From NCBI GenBank assembly GCA_029212745.1, contig JARGOL010000011.1, positions 41,765 through 105,764 of the forward strand: a stretch of DNA of 64,000 nt, written 5' to 3'. A model generated the notes under the pieces. That model saw nothing but the letters and a program-made list of their open reading frames with translations, was not told the origin of the DNA and did not search any database. Every line of letters starts with the position of its first letter. Positions within the stretch are counted from its first letter, which is position 1. The DNA is from Alcanivoracaceae bacterium (GTDB lineage Bacteria; Pseudomonadota; Gammaproteobacteria; Pseudomonadales; Alcanivoracaceae). The translations under genes were made by a program, and so were the position numbers. This document shows positions 17,541 to 25,967 of the stretch, in pieces.

Positions 17541-18770
17541 ATGGCCCAGACCTCCCTTGAAAAGGACAAGATCCGCATCCTGTTGCTGGAAGGTATTCAC
17601 CAGACTGCGGTGGATAACCTCAAGGCCCACGGTTACACCAACGTCGAGCTGCTCAAGGGCGCCCTCACCGGGGATGACCTGAAGGCCAAGATCCGCGATG
17701 CCCACATGGTGGGTATCCGCTCGCGTACCCAGCTCACCGAGGATGTCTTTGCCGCGGCCGAAAAGCTGATGGCCGTGGGCTGCTTCTGCATCGGCACCAA
17801 CCAGGTGGACCTGACCGCCGGCCTGGTGCGCGGTATTCCGGTGTTCAATGCACCCTATTCCAACACCCGTTCCGTGGCCGAGCTGGTGATTGGTGAAGCG
17901 ATCATGCTGATGCGCGGCATTCCCCAGCGGAATGCCTCCTGTCATGTCGGTGGCTGGCTCAAGAACGCCAAGGACAGCTACGAGGTGCGCGGCAAGAAGC
18001 TGGGTATCGTCGGTTACGGCAACATCGGCGCCCAGGTGTCTGTGTTGGCCGAAGCCATGGGCTTCAAGGTGTACTTCTATGACACCGTGACCAAGCTGCC
18101 GCTGGGCAACGCGACCCAGGTGCAGAGCCTGGATGACCTGCTCGGCATGAGCGATGTGGTCAGCCTGCACGTGCCCGATACCGACTCCACCCGCTGGATG
18201 ATCAAGGAGGCGCAGATCCGGGCCATGAAGCCGGGCAGCTACCTGATCAATGCCGCCCGCGGCAAGGTGGTGGACATTGAAGCCCTGGCTGCCGCCCTCA
18301 AGGACGGTCACCTGCTGGGCGCCGCCATTGACGTGTTCCCGGAAGAGCCGAAGAGCTCCGACGACGAGTTCATCTCGCCGCTGCGTGAATTCGACAATGT
18401 CATCCTCACGCCGCATATCGGTGGCTCCACCCAGGAAGCGCAGGAAAACATTGGCGCGGAGGTGTCGGAGAAGCTGGCACGTTACAGCGATAACGGCTCC
18501 ACCCTGAGCGCGGTGAACTTCCCCGAGGTGGCCCTGCCGGCGCACCCGAACATGCATCGCCTGCTGCATATCCACCAGAACAAGCCGGGCATCCTGACCC
18601 AGCTGAACACCGTGCTGTCCGAGACTGGCGTGAATATCTGCGGCCAGTACCTGCAGACCAACGCCGATATCGGTTATGTGGTCATTGATGTGGAATCCGA
18701 GTACAGCCAGCTGGCGCTGGAAAAGATGCGCAACATTGAAGGCACCATCCGTACCCGCGTGCTGTTCTGA
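17541..18770 (+). CDS. serA: D-3-phosphoglycerate dehydrogenase
   Basis: The first enzyme of serine synthesis oxidises 3-phosphoglycerate with NAD. The ATG at 17541 (M-A-Q-T-S-L-E-K-D) gives 409 residues, matching the E. coli enzyme; the reading frame extends upstream, but that is a non-coding overlap with the divergent gene. The NAD loop GIVGYGNIGAQVS, the substrate and catalytic motifs (NAARGKVVD, LTPHIGGSTQEAQENIG) and a C-terminal ACT domain (HQNKPGILTQLNTVLSETGVN) for serine feedback are all present. It ends at a strong hairpin. Confidence 0.97.
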   Translation: MAQTSLEKDKIRILLLEGIHQTAVDNLKAHGYTNVELLKGALTGDDLKAKIRDAHMVGIRSRTQLTEDVFAAAEKLMAVGCFCIGTNQVDLTAGLVRGIPVFNAPYSNTRSVAELVIGEAIMLMRGIPQRNASCHVGGWLKNAKDSYEVRGKKLGIVGYGNIGAQVSVLAEAMGFKVYFYDTVTKLPLGNATQVQSLDDLLGMSDVVSLHVPDTDSTRWMIKEAQIRAMKPGSYLINAARGKVVDIEALAAALKDGHLLGAAIDVFPEEPKSSDDEFISPLREFDNVILTPHIGGSTQEAQENIGAEVSEKLARYSDNGSTLSAVNFPEVALPAHPNMHRLLHIHQNKPGILTQLNTVLSETGVNICGQYLQTNADIGYVVIDVESEYSQLALEKMRNIEGTIRTRVLF

Positions 18771-18776
18771 CCGCCC

Positions 18777-18804
18777 GGGCGCCGGCCACCCGGCGCCCTT
18801 CTCT
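18777..18804 (+). terminator. serA terminator
   Basis: GGGCGCCGG (18777-18785), loop CCAC, CCGGCGCCC (18790-18798), then a pyrimidine tract TTCTCTCT. It lies six bases after the serA stop. Confidence 0.75.
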
Positions 18805-18877
18805 CTGCTCGACACCCCTGCTGCCAGCAGCTACTTTAGTAGACCTTTCCCGGGAATCTGACCAAGGCAGGGATGAC

Positions 18878-20212
18878 GTGTTGCGATTGCTGTTCCTGGC
18901 GCTGCTGTTGTTGCAAGGCTGCTCCGCCAGCTCCGTGTTTGTGCCCTACCCCGACCAGGCCAGCGCCTGGGTGCAGCCGCTGTCCGCCGGGCAGCCGGGC
19001 CAGGGTGCGGTCAAACTCGAGCCGCTGACCACCCGTGAAGACGGTCTGCTCTACCTGCAGGAGCTGGCCCGTCTGCAGCAGCTGGACAACCAGCTTGAGG
19101 CCAGCCGTGCCACCTTCGCTGATGTCTTTGCTGCCTATGAGCAGCAGGATGCCGCCGCCACTGTCCAGGCCTCGGCGCTGGCTGCCGGCACCGCCTCCCT
19201 GATGACCAATGACAACGCCCTGCCTTATGAAGGCTATGCCTATGAGCGCATCATGGCCCATGCCTACCAGGCCCTGAATTACCTGGGCAGCGGTGACGTC
19301 GAGGGTGCCCAGGTGGAGCTGCGGCGCGCCGCGCTGGAACAGCGGGTGGCCCAGCAGCGCAACGAAAAGCGCATCGCCCGGGCGGAAGAAAAGGCCAGTG
19401 AACAGAACGTCGACCCGGGCCAGTTCGAAAGCCAGTTTGCCGGCCTGAATGCGGCGGCTGCCGAGGTGCGCAGCGCCATCACCAATGCCTGGACCTTCTA
19501 CCTGTCCGGCGCGGTCTGGGAGGCCACGGGTGAGTACAACAGCGCCCTGGTGGACTACAAGCAGGCGTTGCAGATCCAGCCGGATTCGCCGCTGCTCAAG
19601 GCCGCCGCCACGCGCGCGGCGGCCAAGGTGGACGGGCGACGGAACCGCGACAGGGGCACGGTGGTCATACTTCATGAGCAGGGTCTGGTGCCGCCCAAAC
19701 GCGAAATCAATTTTCCGGTGCCCACCATTCACGGCTGGTTTGCGGTGGCGTTTCCCACCTACCAGCCCCAGGACATGCGCCCGCCGGAGCCAGTGCATGT
19801 GCGGGCCGGCGACAGTGAAGCGGCGGACACGGAAGTGCTGGCGCAGCTGAATGCCATGGCGGCGCGGGCCCTGAAAGACAGGGTTCCGGCCATGCTGGTG
19901 CGCCAGACACTGCGCGCCACGGCCAAGTACCAGGCCCAGAAGACCGCCAATGACAATTTCGGGCTGGCCGGCGCCCTTTTCACCCAGATCTACAACCTGG
20001 TGTCGGAGCGGGCCGATCTGCGCAGCTGGTTGAGTTTGCCGGCCTACGGCATGGCCGCGGAGGTGACCCTCCCTGCCGGCGAGCAGAGTGTGCAGTTGTC
20101 CGGCCCCGGGGGCGGTGCTACGTTGACCGTGCCGGTGCGCGGCGGCGGTGTCACTATCGTGCGCGTGGTGACAGCAGGCAGCTTCATGCATACCGATGTT
20201 TACGCGTTCTAG
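18878..20212 (+). CDS. COG3014-type lipoprotein
   Basis: The 444-residue protein begins with a short lipoprotein signal, the lipobox LLLQGC placing the lipidated Cys at residue 15. The start is GTG behind AGGGATGAC. The body is helical and TPR-like (for example AEVRSAITNAWTFYLSGAVW and NSALVDYKQALQIQP). It is the first of four envelope genes transcribed together with YcfL, LpoB and a CsgG-like protein. This set recurs in marine gammaproteobacteria and probably forms a periplasmic complex at the outer membrane linked to cell-wall synthesis. The exact role is not established. Confidence 0.82.
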   Translation: MLRLLFLALLLLQGCSASSVFVPYPDQASAWVQPLSAGQPGQGAVKLEPLTTREDGLLYLQELARLQQLDNQLEASRATFADVFAAYEQQDAAATVQASALAAGTASLMTNDNALPYEGYAYERIMAHAYQALNYLGSGDVEGAQVELRRAALEQRVAQQRNEKRIARAEEKASEQNVDPGQFESQFAGLNAAAAEVRSAITNAWTFYLSGAVWEATGEYNSALVDYKQALQIQPDSPLLKAAATRAAAKVDGRRNRDRGTVVILHEQGLVPPKREINFPVPTIHGWFAVAFPTYQPQDMRPPEPVHVRAGDSEAADTEVLAQLNAMAARALKDRVPAMLVRQTLRATAKYQAQKTANDNFGLAGALFTQIYNLVSERADLRSWLSLPAYGMAAEVTLPAGEQSVQLSGPGGGATLTVPVRGGGVTIVRVVTAGSFMHTDVYAF

Positions 20213-20248
20213 CGCCGGACACCTCCGGCGATGACAGGGAGAAGACCA

Positions 20249-20647
20249 ATGAAACCGATACATGTGCTGATGGCTGTGCTGATGGCCGCCGTGCTGGCGG
20301 GGTGCTCTGCCAGTAACATGGCCAGTCGCGACAAGGGCGAGGACGGCCAGTATGAAACCGTGCTCAAGTCCAACAACTCCCTGCTCTACAGTCGCCTGCA
20401 GATTGCCCAGCTGAACGAACGGCAGGTGGGTGACCTGATGCAGGTGCAGGCGACGCTGGAGAATGCCTGGAAGTTCGAGCTCGACTTCCAGTACAAGTTC
20501 AAGTGGTTCGATGCCAATGGCTTCGAGCTGGCACCCGAGGGGCAGGCCTGGCGTCAGCTGATCCTGCCGGGCCGCAACCAGGCCAACGTCCAGGCCGTGG
20601 CGCCGAACCCCACGGCGGCCCGTTATGAAATCTGGGTTCGTGAATAA
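20249..20647 (+). CDS. ycfL: YcfL-family lipoprotein (DUF1425)
   Basis: From the ATG at 20249 (GGGAGAAG nine bases upstream) this is 132 residues with the lipobox VLAGC, Cys at residue 19. The rest is a single small beta-rich domain (QVQATLENAWKFELDFQYK, FKWFDANGFEL), typical of YcfL. YcfL is encoded next to LpoB in E. coli as well, so the pairing is conserved. It probably sits on the inner face of the outer membrane. Confidence 0.88.
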   Translation: MKPIHVLMAVLMAAVLAGCSASNMASRDKGEDGQYETVLKSNNSLLYSRLQIAQLNERQVGDLMQVQATLENAWKFELDFQYKFKWFDANGFELAPEGQAWRQLILPGRNQANVQAVAPNPTAARYEIWVRE

Positions 20648-20688
20648 TTGGCTGCGCGAATAATTACGTTCAAGGAGAGGAAGGGATC

Positions 20689-21282
20689 ATGGTGCGTTTA
20701 CTGACAATTGTACTGGTGGCAGCGATGACGGTGCTGGCTGGTTGTGCCGCAAAAGTGGATTACGGTGATGCCACCGCCCGCGAGACGGTGAATACGGATT
20801 TCGGCTCCACCGACCTGCAGATGATTGCAGCGAAGATGGTGGATGACATGCTGGTGTTTCCGCCCATCGTGCAGATGACGTCACAGCGTCGCCCGGTGGT
20901 TTTTGTTGACCGGATCAAGAACAAGACCACCGAGCATATCGACACCGAATCCATCACTGACACCATCCAGAGCAAGCTGCTCAATTCGGGCAAGTTCCGC
21001 TTTGTTGACATGACTGTGGTGGACCGGGTCAAGGAACAGCTGGATTACCAGGCAGATTCCGGGCTGGTGGATCCCACCCAGGCGGTGCTCATGGGCAAGC
21101 AGATTGGTGCCGAGTTCATGCTCTACGGCAACATGTCCTCCATCGTGAAGCGCGATTCCAGCACCAAGGATGTCTACTACAAGTTCACCCTGAAACTGAT
21201 GAACCTGCAGACCGGCATCCTGGAGTGGTCCGGCGAGAAGGAAATTCGCAAGACGCGTAACAACACGTTCCTCGGCCTTTGA
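20689..21282 (+). CDS. lpoB: Penicillin-binding protein activator LpoB
   Basis: The 197-residue outer-membrane lipoprotein has lipobox VLAGC (Cys at residue 18), then a short linker, then the LpoB globular domain: VFVDRIKNKTTEHIDTESI, SKLLNSGKFRF, AVLMGKQIGAEFMLYGNMSS, and LMNLQTGILEWSGEKEIRK near the end. LpoB reaches through the peptidoglycan to stimulate PBP1b. The disordered linker is much shorter than in E. coli. It has a strong AAGGAGAGGAAGG site. It follows ycfL by 41 bases and precedes the CsgG-like gene. Confidence 0.9.
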   Translation: MVRLLTIVLVAAMTVLAGCAAKVDYGDATARETVNTDFGSTDLQMIAAKMVDDMLVFPPIVQMTSQRRPVVFVDRIKNKTTEHIDTESITDTIQSKLLNSGKFRFVDMTVVDRVKEQLDYQADSGLVDPTQAVLMGKQIGAEFMLYGNMSSIVKRDSSTKDVYYKFTLKLMNLQTGILEWSGEKEIRKTRNNTFLGL

Positions 21283-21308
21283 GGCTGGCGGACAGGGAGG
21301 CCGGAACA

Positions 21309-22580
21309 ATGAAGTTGCTCAAGTGGATCTGTGTGGTGCTGTGGCTGGCCGCAGCCACAGCGCAGGCAAAAACCGAGGAAGTGGTGCAACAGGCCAGCGG
21401 CTTTGGTGATACGCCCGCTGCAGCCGTGGCCAATGCCCTGGTGGAAGCATCGCGCCAGGCCCTGGGTGTGTCCGTGCTTTCCGACCCGTCATTCCGGGTG
21501 GCCACCTATGAGTGGGTGGCCAACGAAAACATGGCCACCGGCGCCTGGACCACGCGCAGTGAAGCGCAGGCCACCAGTCTCTCCAATGTCGCGGGCTATC
21601 GCGTGATCGACACCCGCAAGGTGGATGAGGGGCTGTGGCAGGCGGACATCGAGGCCCGCCTGCTGCGCGATGTCAGCATCGGCCCGGACCGTTCCGCGCT
21701 GCCATCGCTGGTGGTGGCGCCATTCCGCACTGCCAGGGACAGCTATGACCCGGGGCAGCCTGCCAGTGCTTCAGACGTGCGCGCCGCGCTCAAGCGGGAG
21801 CTGGTGAATGCGTTCGTACAGTCAGGGCGTGTGCGTGTGCTGGATCGTGATTTTGGCGCCGCCGCCGGCAAGGAAATGGATGTGGCGGCGGAGAGCCTGT
21901 CGCCGTTCGAACAGGCCAAGCGCGGCCAGGCACTGGGTGCCGATCTGGTCATGGCAGGCGAGGTGGAATCGCTGCAACTGGGCCGCAAGAGTGGCTCCTT
22001 CTACGGCGCCCAGCTGAACACCATGGAGCCGGTGGTGCGCATTCACTATCGCCTCATTGATACCGCCACGCGCGAGATCATTGCCGCCGGCACCTGGGAT
22101 GAATCCCGTTCCGCCGCCACCCTGCGCCAGCAACTGCGCGACGCGGACATCGACAAGGACCGGGAGCCGGAGCGCATCACCGAAGTGCTGTATCCAAACA
22201 TTGCCCGCGGGCTGGTCAATGTAGCGCTGGAATCCCTGTACCCGTTGCGCATACTGAGCGCGGCCAGTGCCGAGTCGGTGTTTGTCAGCCAGGGTGATGG
22301 CGCGCTGGCCGAAGGCGACCTGCTGTCAGTGCACCGTTCCGGGGGCGAAATGGCTGATCCGGATACCGGCATTACCATCCGCATGGAAGGGCCGGCGGTG
22401 GCTACCTTGCGCGTCACCGATGTGGCCAGCCAGTTTGCCACGGCCGAACTGGTGACGGGTGAGCTTGCCAGCCTGGATGCCCAGGCGATACTGCATGTGC
22501 GGGCCCAGGCCGGTAATGACAATGTCGGCCCGGGCAAGCCGGCCACGCCGGGTTCATCCGAGGCGCCGGTGCAGTGGTAA
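21309..22580 (+). CDS. Periplasmic CsgG-like protein of the LpoB cluster
   Basis: From the ATG at 21309 (GGAGG ten bases upstream) this is 423 residues with a Sec signal (WICVVLWLAAATAQA, cleavage after AQA). The middle contains a CsgG/LpoB-like fold: RSALPSLVVAPFR, ALKRELVNAFVQSGRVRVLD and AKRGQALGADLVMAGEVESL. These resemble the lipoprotein LpoB next door but without a lipidation cysteine. The C-terminal 100 residues form a separate beta-rich region. It closes the four-gene envelope operon and is followed by a repeat element and a terminator. A role in assembling or regulating a cell-wall machine is inference. Confidence 0.75.
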   Translation: MKLLKWICVVLWLAAATAQAKTEEVVQQASGFGDTPAAAVANALVEASRQALGVSVLSDPSFRVATYEWVANENMATGAWTTRSEAQATSLSNVAGYRVIDTRKVDEGLWQADIEARLLRDVSIGPDRSALPSLVVAPFRTARDSYDPGQPASASDVRAALKRELVNAFVQSGRVRVLDRDFGAAAGKEMDVAAESLSPFEQAKRGQALGADLVMAGEVESLQLGRKSGSFYGAQLNTMEPVVRIHYRLIDTATREIIAAGTWDESRSAATLRQQLRDADIDKDREPERITEVLYPNIARGLVNVALESLYPLRILSAASAESVFVSQGDGALAEGDLLSVHRSGGEMADPDTGITIRMEGPAVATLRVTDVASQFATAELVTGELASLDAQAILHVRAQAGNDNVGPGKPATPGSSEAPVQW

Positions 22581-22584
22581 CCGT

Positions 22585-22624
22585 AAAGCCCCTCTCCCCG
22601 AGGGAGAGGGGTTGGGGTGAGGGC
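22585..22624. repeat. CCCTCTCC/GGGTGAGGGCC dispersed repeat, second site
   Basis: A near-identical copy of the right half of the repeat at 8833-8871. It starts with CCCCTCTCCCC, pairs with GGGAGAGGGG and ends in GGGTGAGGGCC. It lies directly after the stop of the CsgG-like gene. Confidence 0.8.
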
Positions 22625-22652
22625 CCTCTCTCCTTCAAGAAGCACTACAAAC

Positions 22653-22685
22653 AAAATCGCCGCTCAACTGAGCGGCGTTTTTGTT
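22653..22685. terminator. Bidirectional terminator
   Basis: CGCCGCTC (22658-22665), loop AACT, GAGCGGCG (22670-22677), with AAAA before and TTTTTGTTT after. It ends the envelope operon on the plus strand and can also end the Ala/Glu-repeat gene transcribed from the other side. Confidence 0.88.
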
Positions 22686-22741
22686 TGCCTGTACGGCACG
22701 GCAGGGGCGACATTCTCAAGTCGCCGCGCTGGCAGCACCAA

Positions 22742-23215
22742 TCAGTCCCAGAAATTCCACCACGGCTTTTCTTCCGCGTTGCGCATCTCCTGGCCTTTCT
22801 CGGAGCCCTTGCCCGTGGACGGGTGCGCGTCTTTCTTGGCCATGCCCGGCGGTACATCCGGCTTGGCTTTCTCTACCGCGTCTGCGGCCTCTTCCATTTC
22901 CTCTTCAGCCGCTTCGGCGGCATCTTCTGCTGCTTCTTCAGCGTCTTCCGCGGCGTCCTCGGCAGCTTCTTCTGCGGCTTCCGCAGCGTCTTCGGCTTCC
23001 TCGGCGGCTTCTTCAGCCATGTCCTCGGCAGACTTGGCAGCGTCTTCAGCCATGTCTTCGGCGTCTTCCGCCATGTCCTTGGCCTTTGCCTTCATCTCCA
23101 TGCCCTTGGCCTTGCCCTTTTCGGCCATGTCGCCGCCTTCGTTCTGGCCGGCCATGGCCGTCGGTGCTGCGCCCAGGGCGCCAGCTACTGCCAGTGCAAT
23201 CAACGTCTTTTTCAT
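22742..23215 (-). CDS. Secreted Ala/Glu/Asp helical repeat protein
   Basis: The 157-residue protein has a clean Sec signal (MKKTLIALAVAGALGAAPTAMA). A linker is followed by about 70 residues of nearly pure A, E, D and occasional M or K in a repeating pattern (AEDMAED, AEEAAEE, AEDAAED). It should form one long, strongly acidic helix or coiled coil. The last 45 residues are different: Pro/Lys-rich, ending PWWNFWD, a tryptophan-rich tail that could insert in a membrane. The codons support this strand, since the other strand gives a Ser/Ala low-complexity frame. No known function; it may be a periplasmic spacer or an amphipathic surface protein. Confidence 0.78.
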   Translation of the reverse strand: MKKTLIALAVAGALGAAPTAMAGQNEGGDMAEKGKAKGMEMKAKAKDMAEDAEDMAEDAAKSAEDMAEEAAEEAEDAAEAAEEAAEDAAEDAEEAAEDAAEAAEEEMEEAADAVEKAKPDVPPGMAKKDAHPSTGKGSEKGQEMRNAEEKPWWNFWD

Positions 23216-23339
23216 CGTTGTCTCTCCGTCACGGATGAAAGAAAAATAAGGCTAATGACCGTAACACAGCTGACACAGGGGGAAAGCAGATTTCGCAAAA
23301 GCGCGTAAAAAGTGTGAGCGGCGTCAGCCTGCCAGCGCC

Positions 23340-24293
23340 TCAACGCAGATAACGATCAATGATGGCATTGATCTTTCTGCGAAATTCTTCTGACTCGTTG
23401 GCCAGCTGGTGCCGTGCGCCCTTGAGCATATGTATGTCCGGGCTGTTGAACTTGTCTTCAAGGATGTTGAGGTTGTGGCGCCAGTCCACGGTTTCATCCA
23501 GATCGCCCTGGATGATCACCGGGGACAGGGACACCTTTTTTGCCGCTTCAATGGTGGGAATCCATTTCTTCAGGGCCCCCACCCAGCGCGACGACAGCAG
23601 TTTCGATTGCAGCGGATCAAGGTTGCGCAGGAATTCGAGGAAATCCGGATCATTGGAATTGACGGTAAAGCTGCGTGCCACATAGTCCCGGAACGGACCT
23701 ACCAGTGCATGCATCAGTGCACCGGTGCGCCACTTCGCCGGCCGTACCAGTGGCGCCAGCAGTATTACCTGCTCGAACGGAAAGGCCGCTTCGTCGAACT
23801 GGTAATTGAGCGCATAGTCCACCATCACCGCACCGCCAGTACTTTGCGCCACCACGTGCCAGGGGCGTGGGAAATGATTTTCCTTGCGGTCCAGGCACTG
23901 GGTGAGTACTTCCCGGTAGACCTGGAAGTCCTCGATGGCCGCCCGTGGCCCGGAAGACAGCCCATGTCCGGGCAGGTCGTAGGCAAGCACGGCGTAATTG
24001 AGCTCAAGCAGGTGCTCGATGACGTGCTTGTACAGGCCCACATGATCGAAATAGCCATGGCAGACAAGCACAGTGCCGCGGGCGTCATCGCGCATCCAGG
24101 CATGCACGGCAATGGTGTGGCCGGCGGCTTCGAAATAGCCGAACGCATGGTGCAGCCCGGCAAACCGCGCCGCGAAATCAATCCCGTAGTAACGCGCATA
24201 GCGCAGCGCCTCACCGCCGATAATCTGCGGTGCCTGCCAGTCAAGCGGTGCCCAGGCTTGTTGAATCCGCTGGGGATCGAATGCATTCTTCAT
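23340..24293 (-). CDS. Alpha/beta hydrolase, lysophospholipase-like
   Basis: From the ATG at 24293 (AGGA four bases upstream) this is 317 residues; an upstream extension to 24329 is less likely. The alpha/beta hydrolase order is clear: oxyanion HGYFDHVG, then YDLPGHGLSSGPR, a nucleophile elbow AQSTGGA with serine in S-T-G-G, and a late GDLDETVDW and GARHQL supplying Asp and His. No signal peptide, so it is probably cytoplasmic. The Ser-hydrolase type suggests monoacylglycerol lipase or lysophospholipase activity. It is divergent from the TfpX-like gene. Confidence 0.88.
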   Translation of the reverse strand: MKNAFDPQRIQQAWAPLDWQAPQIIGGEALRYARYYGIDFAARFAGLHHAFGYFEAAGHTIAVHAWMRDDARGTVLVCHGYFDHVGLYKHVIEHLLELNYAVLAYDLPGHGLSSGPRAAIEDFQVYREVLTQCLDRKENHFPRPWHVVAQSTGGAVMVDYALNYQFDEAAFPFEQVILLAPLVRPAKWRTGALMHALVGPFRDYVARSFTVNSNDPDFLEFLRNLDPLQSKLLSSRWVGALKKWIPTIEAAKKVSLSPVIIQGDLDETVDWRHNLNILEDKFNSPDIHMLKGARHQLANESEEFRRKINAIIDRYLR

Positions 24294-24388
24294 TGTCCTA
24301 GCATAACGGTTGTCCTGCGGTGCGGTCACTGGCTGGCAGGCCTCGCGGGGAAACGAACGCGAATATCGGCATGAAGGAGAGCGGTGTC

Positions 24389-25204
24389 ATGAAAGACAAG
24401 CTGGTGGCAGCGGGGATACACCTGCTGTTCAGTGCCCTGATCGTTGCGTCGCTGGTGGCCGTGGTCATGTGGGTCTGGTTCCCTGGTCCCCTCAGTCGCA
24501 TCGAGGGCGTTACCATCCCGCTGAAGATACTGGTGATTGTCGATGTCATCCTCGGGCCGATGCTGACCTTTGTGGTCTTCAAGCGTGACAAGCCGTCCCT
24601 GAAAAAGGACCTGGGCGTGATCATCGCCCTGCAGCTGGCCGCATTCGGCTATGGCGGCTGGGTCATGTACCAGGCGCGCACCGCCGTGCTGGCCTGGGAC
24701 AGCGGCAATGTCTATTCCGTGCGCGCCGGCCAGACCGAAGGCGAGCCCATCCCGGGCTGGGTCACCCCCGTGCCGGGACTGCATGGCACCGGCCTGGTCT
24801 ATGTGGAGAAGATCAACGACCCGGATTTCATTGCCGCCGTGCTCCGGGGTGACCAGGCCGATGTCACCCTGTTGCCGGCGCAGTACCGGCTGGTGAGCGA
24901 GCATGTGCAGGAGATTGTCGCGTCGGCGCCGGATATCGCCAAGCTGCTGGCGGAGCCGGCCATGCAGGGGCCCTGGCAGGCGTTTACCGAGCGCCACGGC
25001 GTTTCCCGCGATGAGGTCATTATCGTGCCGCTGCTGGGCGCCCACGCCGATGCCGGCGTTGTGCTGCGCCGCGAGGACGCCGGGTTTGTCGGCCTGCTGG
25101 ACGTGGATGTCCGGCGCGTGCTGGAGCTGCGCAAGGTGCGAAAGAATGTGCCCGGCGGCAAGCAGGCTGGTCGCGCTGGCGATGGCAGTGGCCCTGCCGC
25201 CTGA
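24389..25204 (+). CDS. TfpX/TfpZ-family type IV pilin accessory protein
   Basis: From the ATG at 24389 (AAGGAGA eight bases upstream) this is 271 residues. Three or four hydrophobic segments occupy the first 95 residues (LLFSALIVASLVAVVMWVWF, LVIVDVILGPMLTFVVF, IIALQLAAFGYGGWVMYQA). A soluble domain of about 170 residues follows. This layout matches TfpX/TfpZ proteins, which are normally found next to a type IV pilin gene and help export or stabilise that pilin. No pilin gene is adjacent here, so it may act on a pilin elsewhere or be a remnant. Confidence 0.75.
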   Translation: MKDKLVAAGIHLLFSALIVASLVAVVMWVWFPGPLSRIEGVTIPLKILVIVDVILGPMLTFVVFKRDKPSLKKDLGVIIALQLAAFGYGGWVMYQARTAVLAWDSGNVYSVRAGQTEGEPIPGWVTPVPGLHGTGLVYVEKINDPDFIAAVLRGDQADVTLLPAQYRLVSEHVQEIVASAPDIAKLLAEPAMQGPWQAFTERHGVSRDEVIIVPLLGAHADAGVVLRREDAGFVGLLDVDVRRVLELRKVRKNVPGGKQAGRAGDGSGPAA

Positions 25205-25258
25205 GCCGTCGACGCATCCTCCACGCCGCATTGGCGACACTGTCGCCAGAGGTGACCT

Positions 25259-25891
25259 ATGTATATCGACAAGCAAGGCTTGGCCGGGCTGGAGAAGCGC
25301 CGGCGCGCGGCCCTGGTAAACAGTCTTTCCGGATTCAAGAGCGCCAACCTGGTCGGTACGGCGAGCGCTGACGGTGAGAGCAACCTGGCCATCGTCAGCT
25401 CCGTCTTTCACCTGGGGGCCGATCCGGCCCTGATGGGCTTTATCAGCCGGCCGCCGTCCGTGGACCGGCACACGCTGGAGAACATCGAGGCGCTGGGGGA
25501 ATACACCCTCAACCACGTCCATGCCGATATCGTTCATGCTGCCCACCAGACCTCGGCGCGCTATCCGCGTGAGGTGTCCGAATTCGCGGCCACCGGGCTG
25601 ACACCGCTGGCGGCACAGACCCTGCGTGCCCCTTACGTGGCCGAGAGCCGCGTGCGACTGGGCCTGACCCTGTGTGAAATGAAGCCGGTGGAAGTAAACA
25701 ACACCGTCATGGTGATCGGCGAGATCGTCGAAATCCACGTCCCCGACACAGCGGTGGGCGAGGACGGCTTCATCGACCTGGAAACGTTGGGCACGGTGGC
25801 CATTTCCGGCCTGGACAGCTATCACCGCACTGAAAAGGTCTCGCGCCTGAGCTACGCCAAGCCGGACCGCCCCCCACGCGAGATTTCCTGA
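25259..25891 (+). CDS. Flavin reductase-like FMN-binding protein
   Basis: The 210-residue protein has the FMN-binding split-barrel fold: SANLVGTASADGESNLAIVSSVFHLGADPALMGFISRP is typical of the flavin reductase-like group, but without the canonical N-terminal reductase signature. The start is well placed after AGAGGTGAC. It probably binds FMN and may be a flavin reductase or a small-molecule oxidoreductase partner. It shares direction with the TfpX-like gene, 54 bases upstream. Confidence 0.82.
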   Translation: MYIDKQGLAGLEKRRRAALVNSLSGFKSANLVGTASADGESNLAIVSSVFHLGADPALMGFISRPPSVDRHTLENIEALGEYTLNHVHADIVHAAHQTSARYPREVSEFAATGLTPLAAQTLRAPYVAESRVRLGLTLCEMKPVEVNNTVMVIGEIVEIHVPDTAVGEDGFIDLETLGTVAISGLDSYHRTEKVSRLSYAKPDRPPREIS

Positions 25892-25967
25892 CGCCACAGC
25901 GGGCCGGCTTGGCCTTGCCAGCGCCGGCCTATATTCTGTCCCTGACTGTTTTTGTCCGGGGAAGCCA

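Noticed and set aside
17493..18815. 440-codon minus-strand ORF
   Set aside because: Antisense to serA, which has complete NAD and ACT domains.
22617..23249. Plus-strand Ser/Ala repeat ORF
   Set aside because: The complementary minus-strand gene has a signal peptide and natural Ala/Glu helix; the plus frame is just its mirror.
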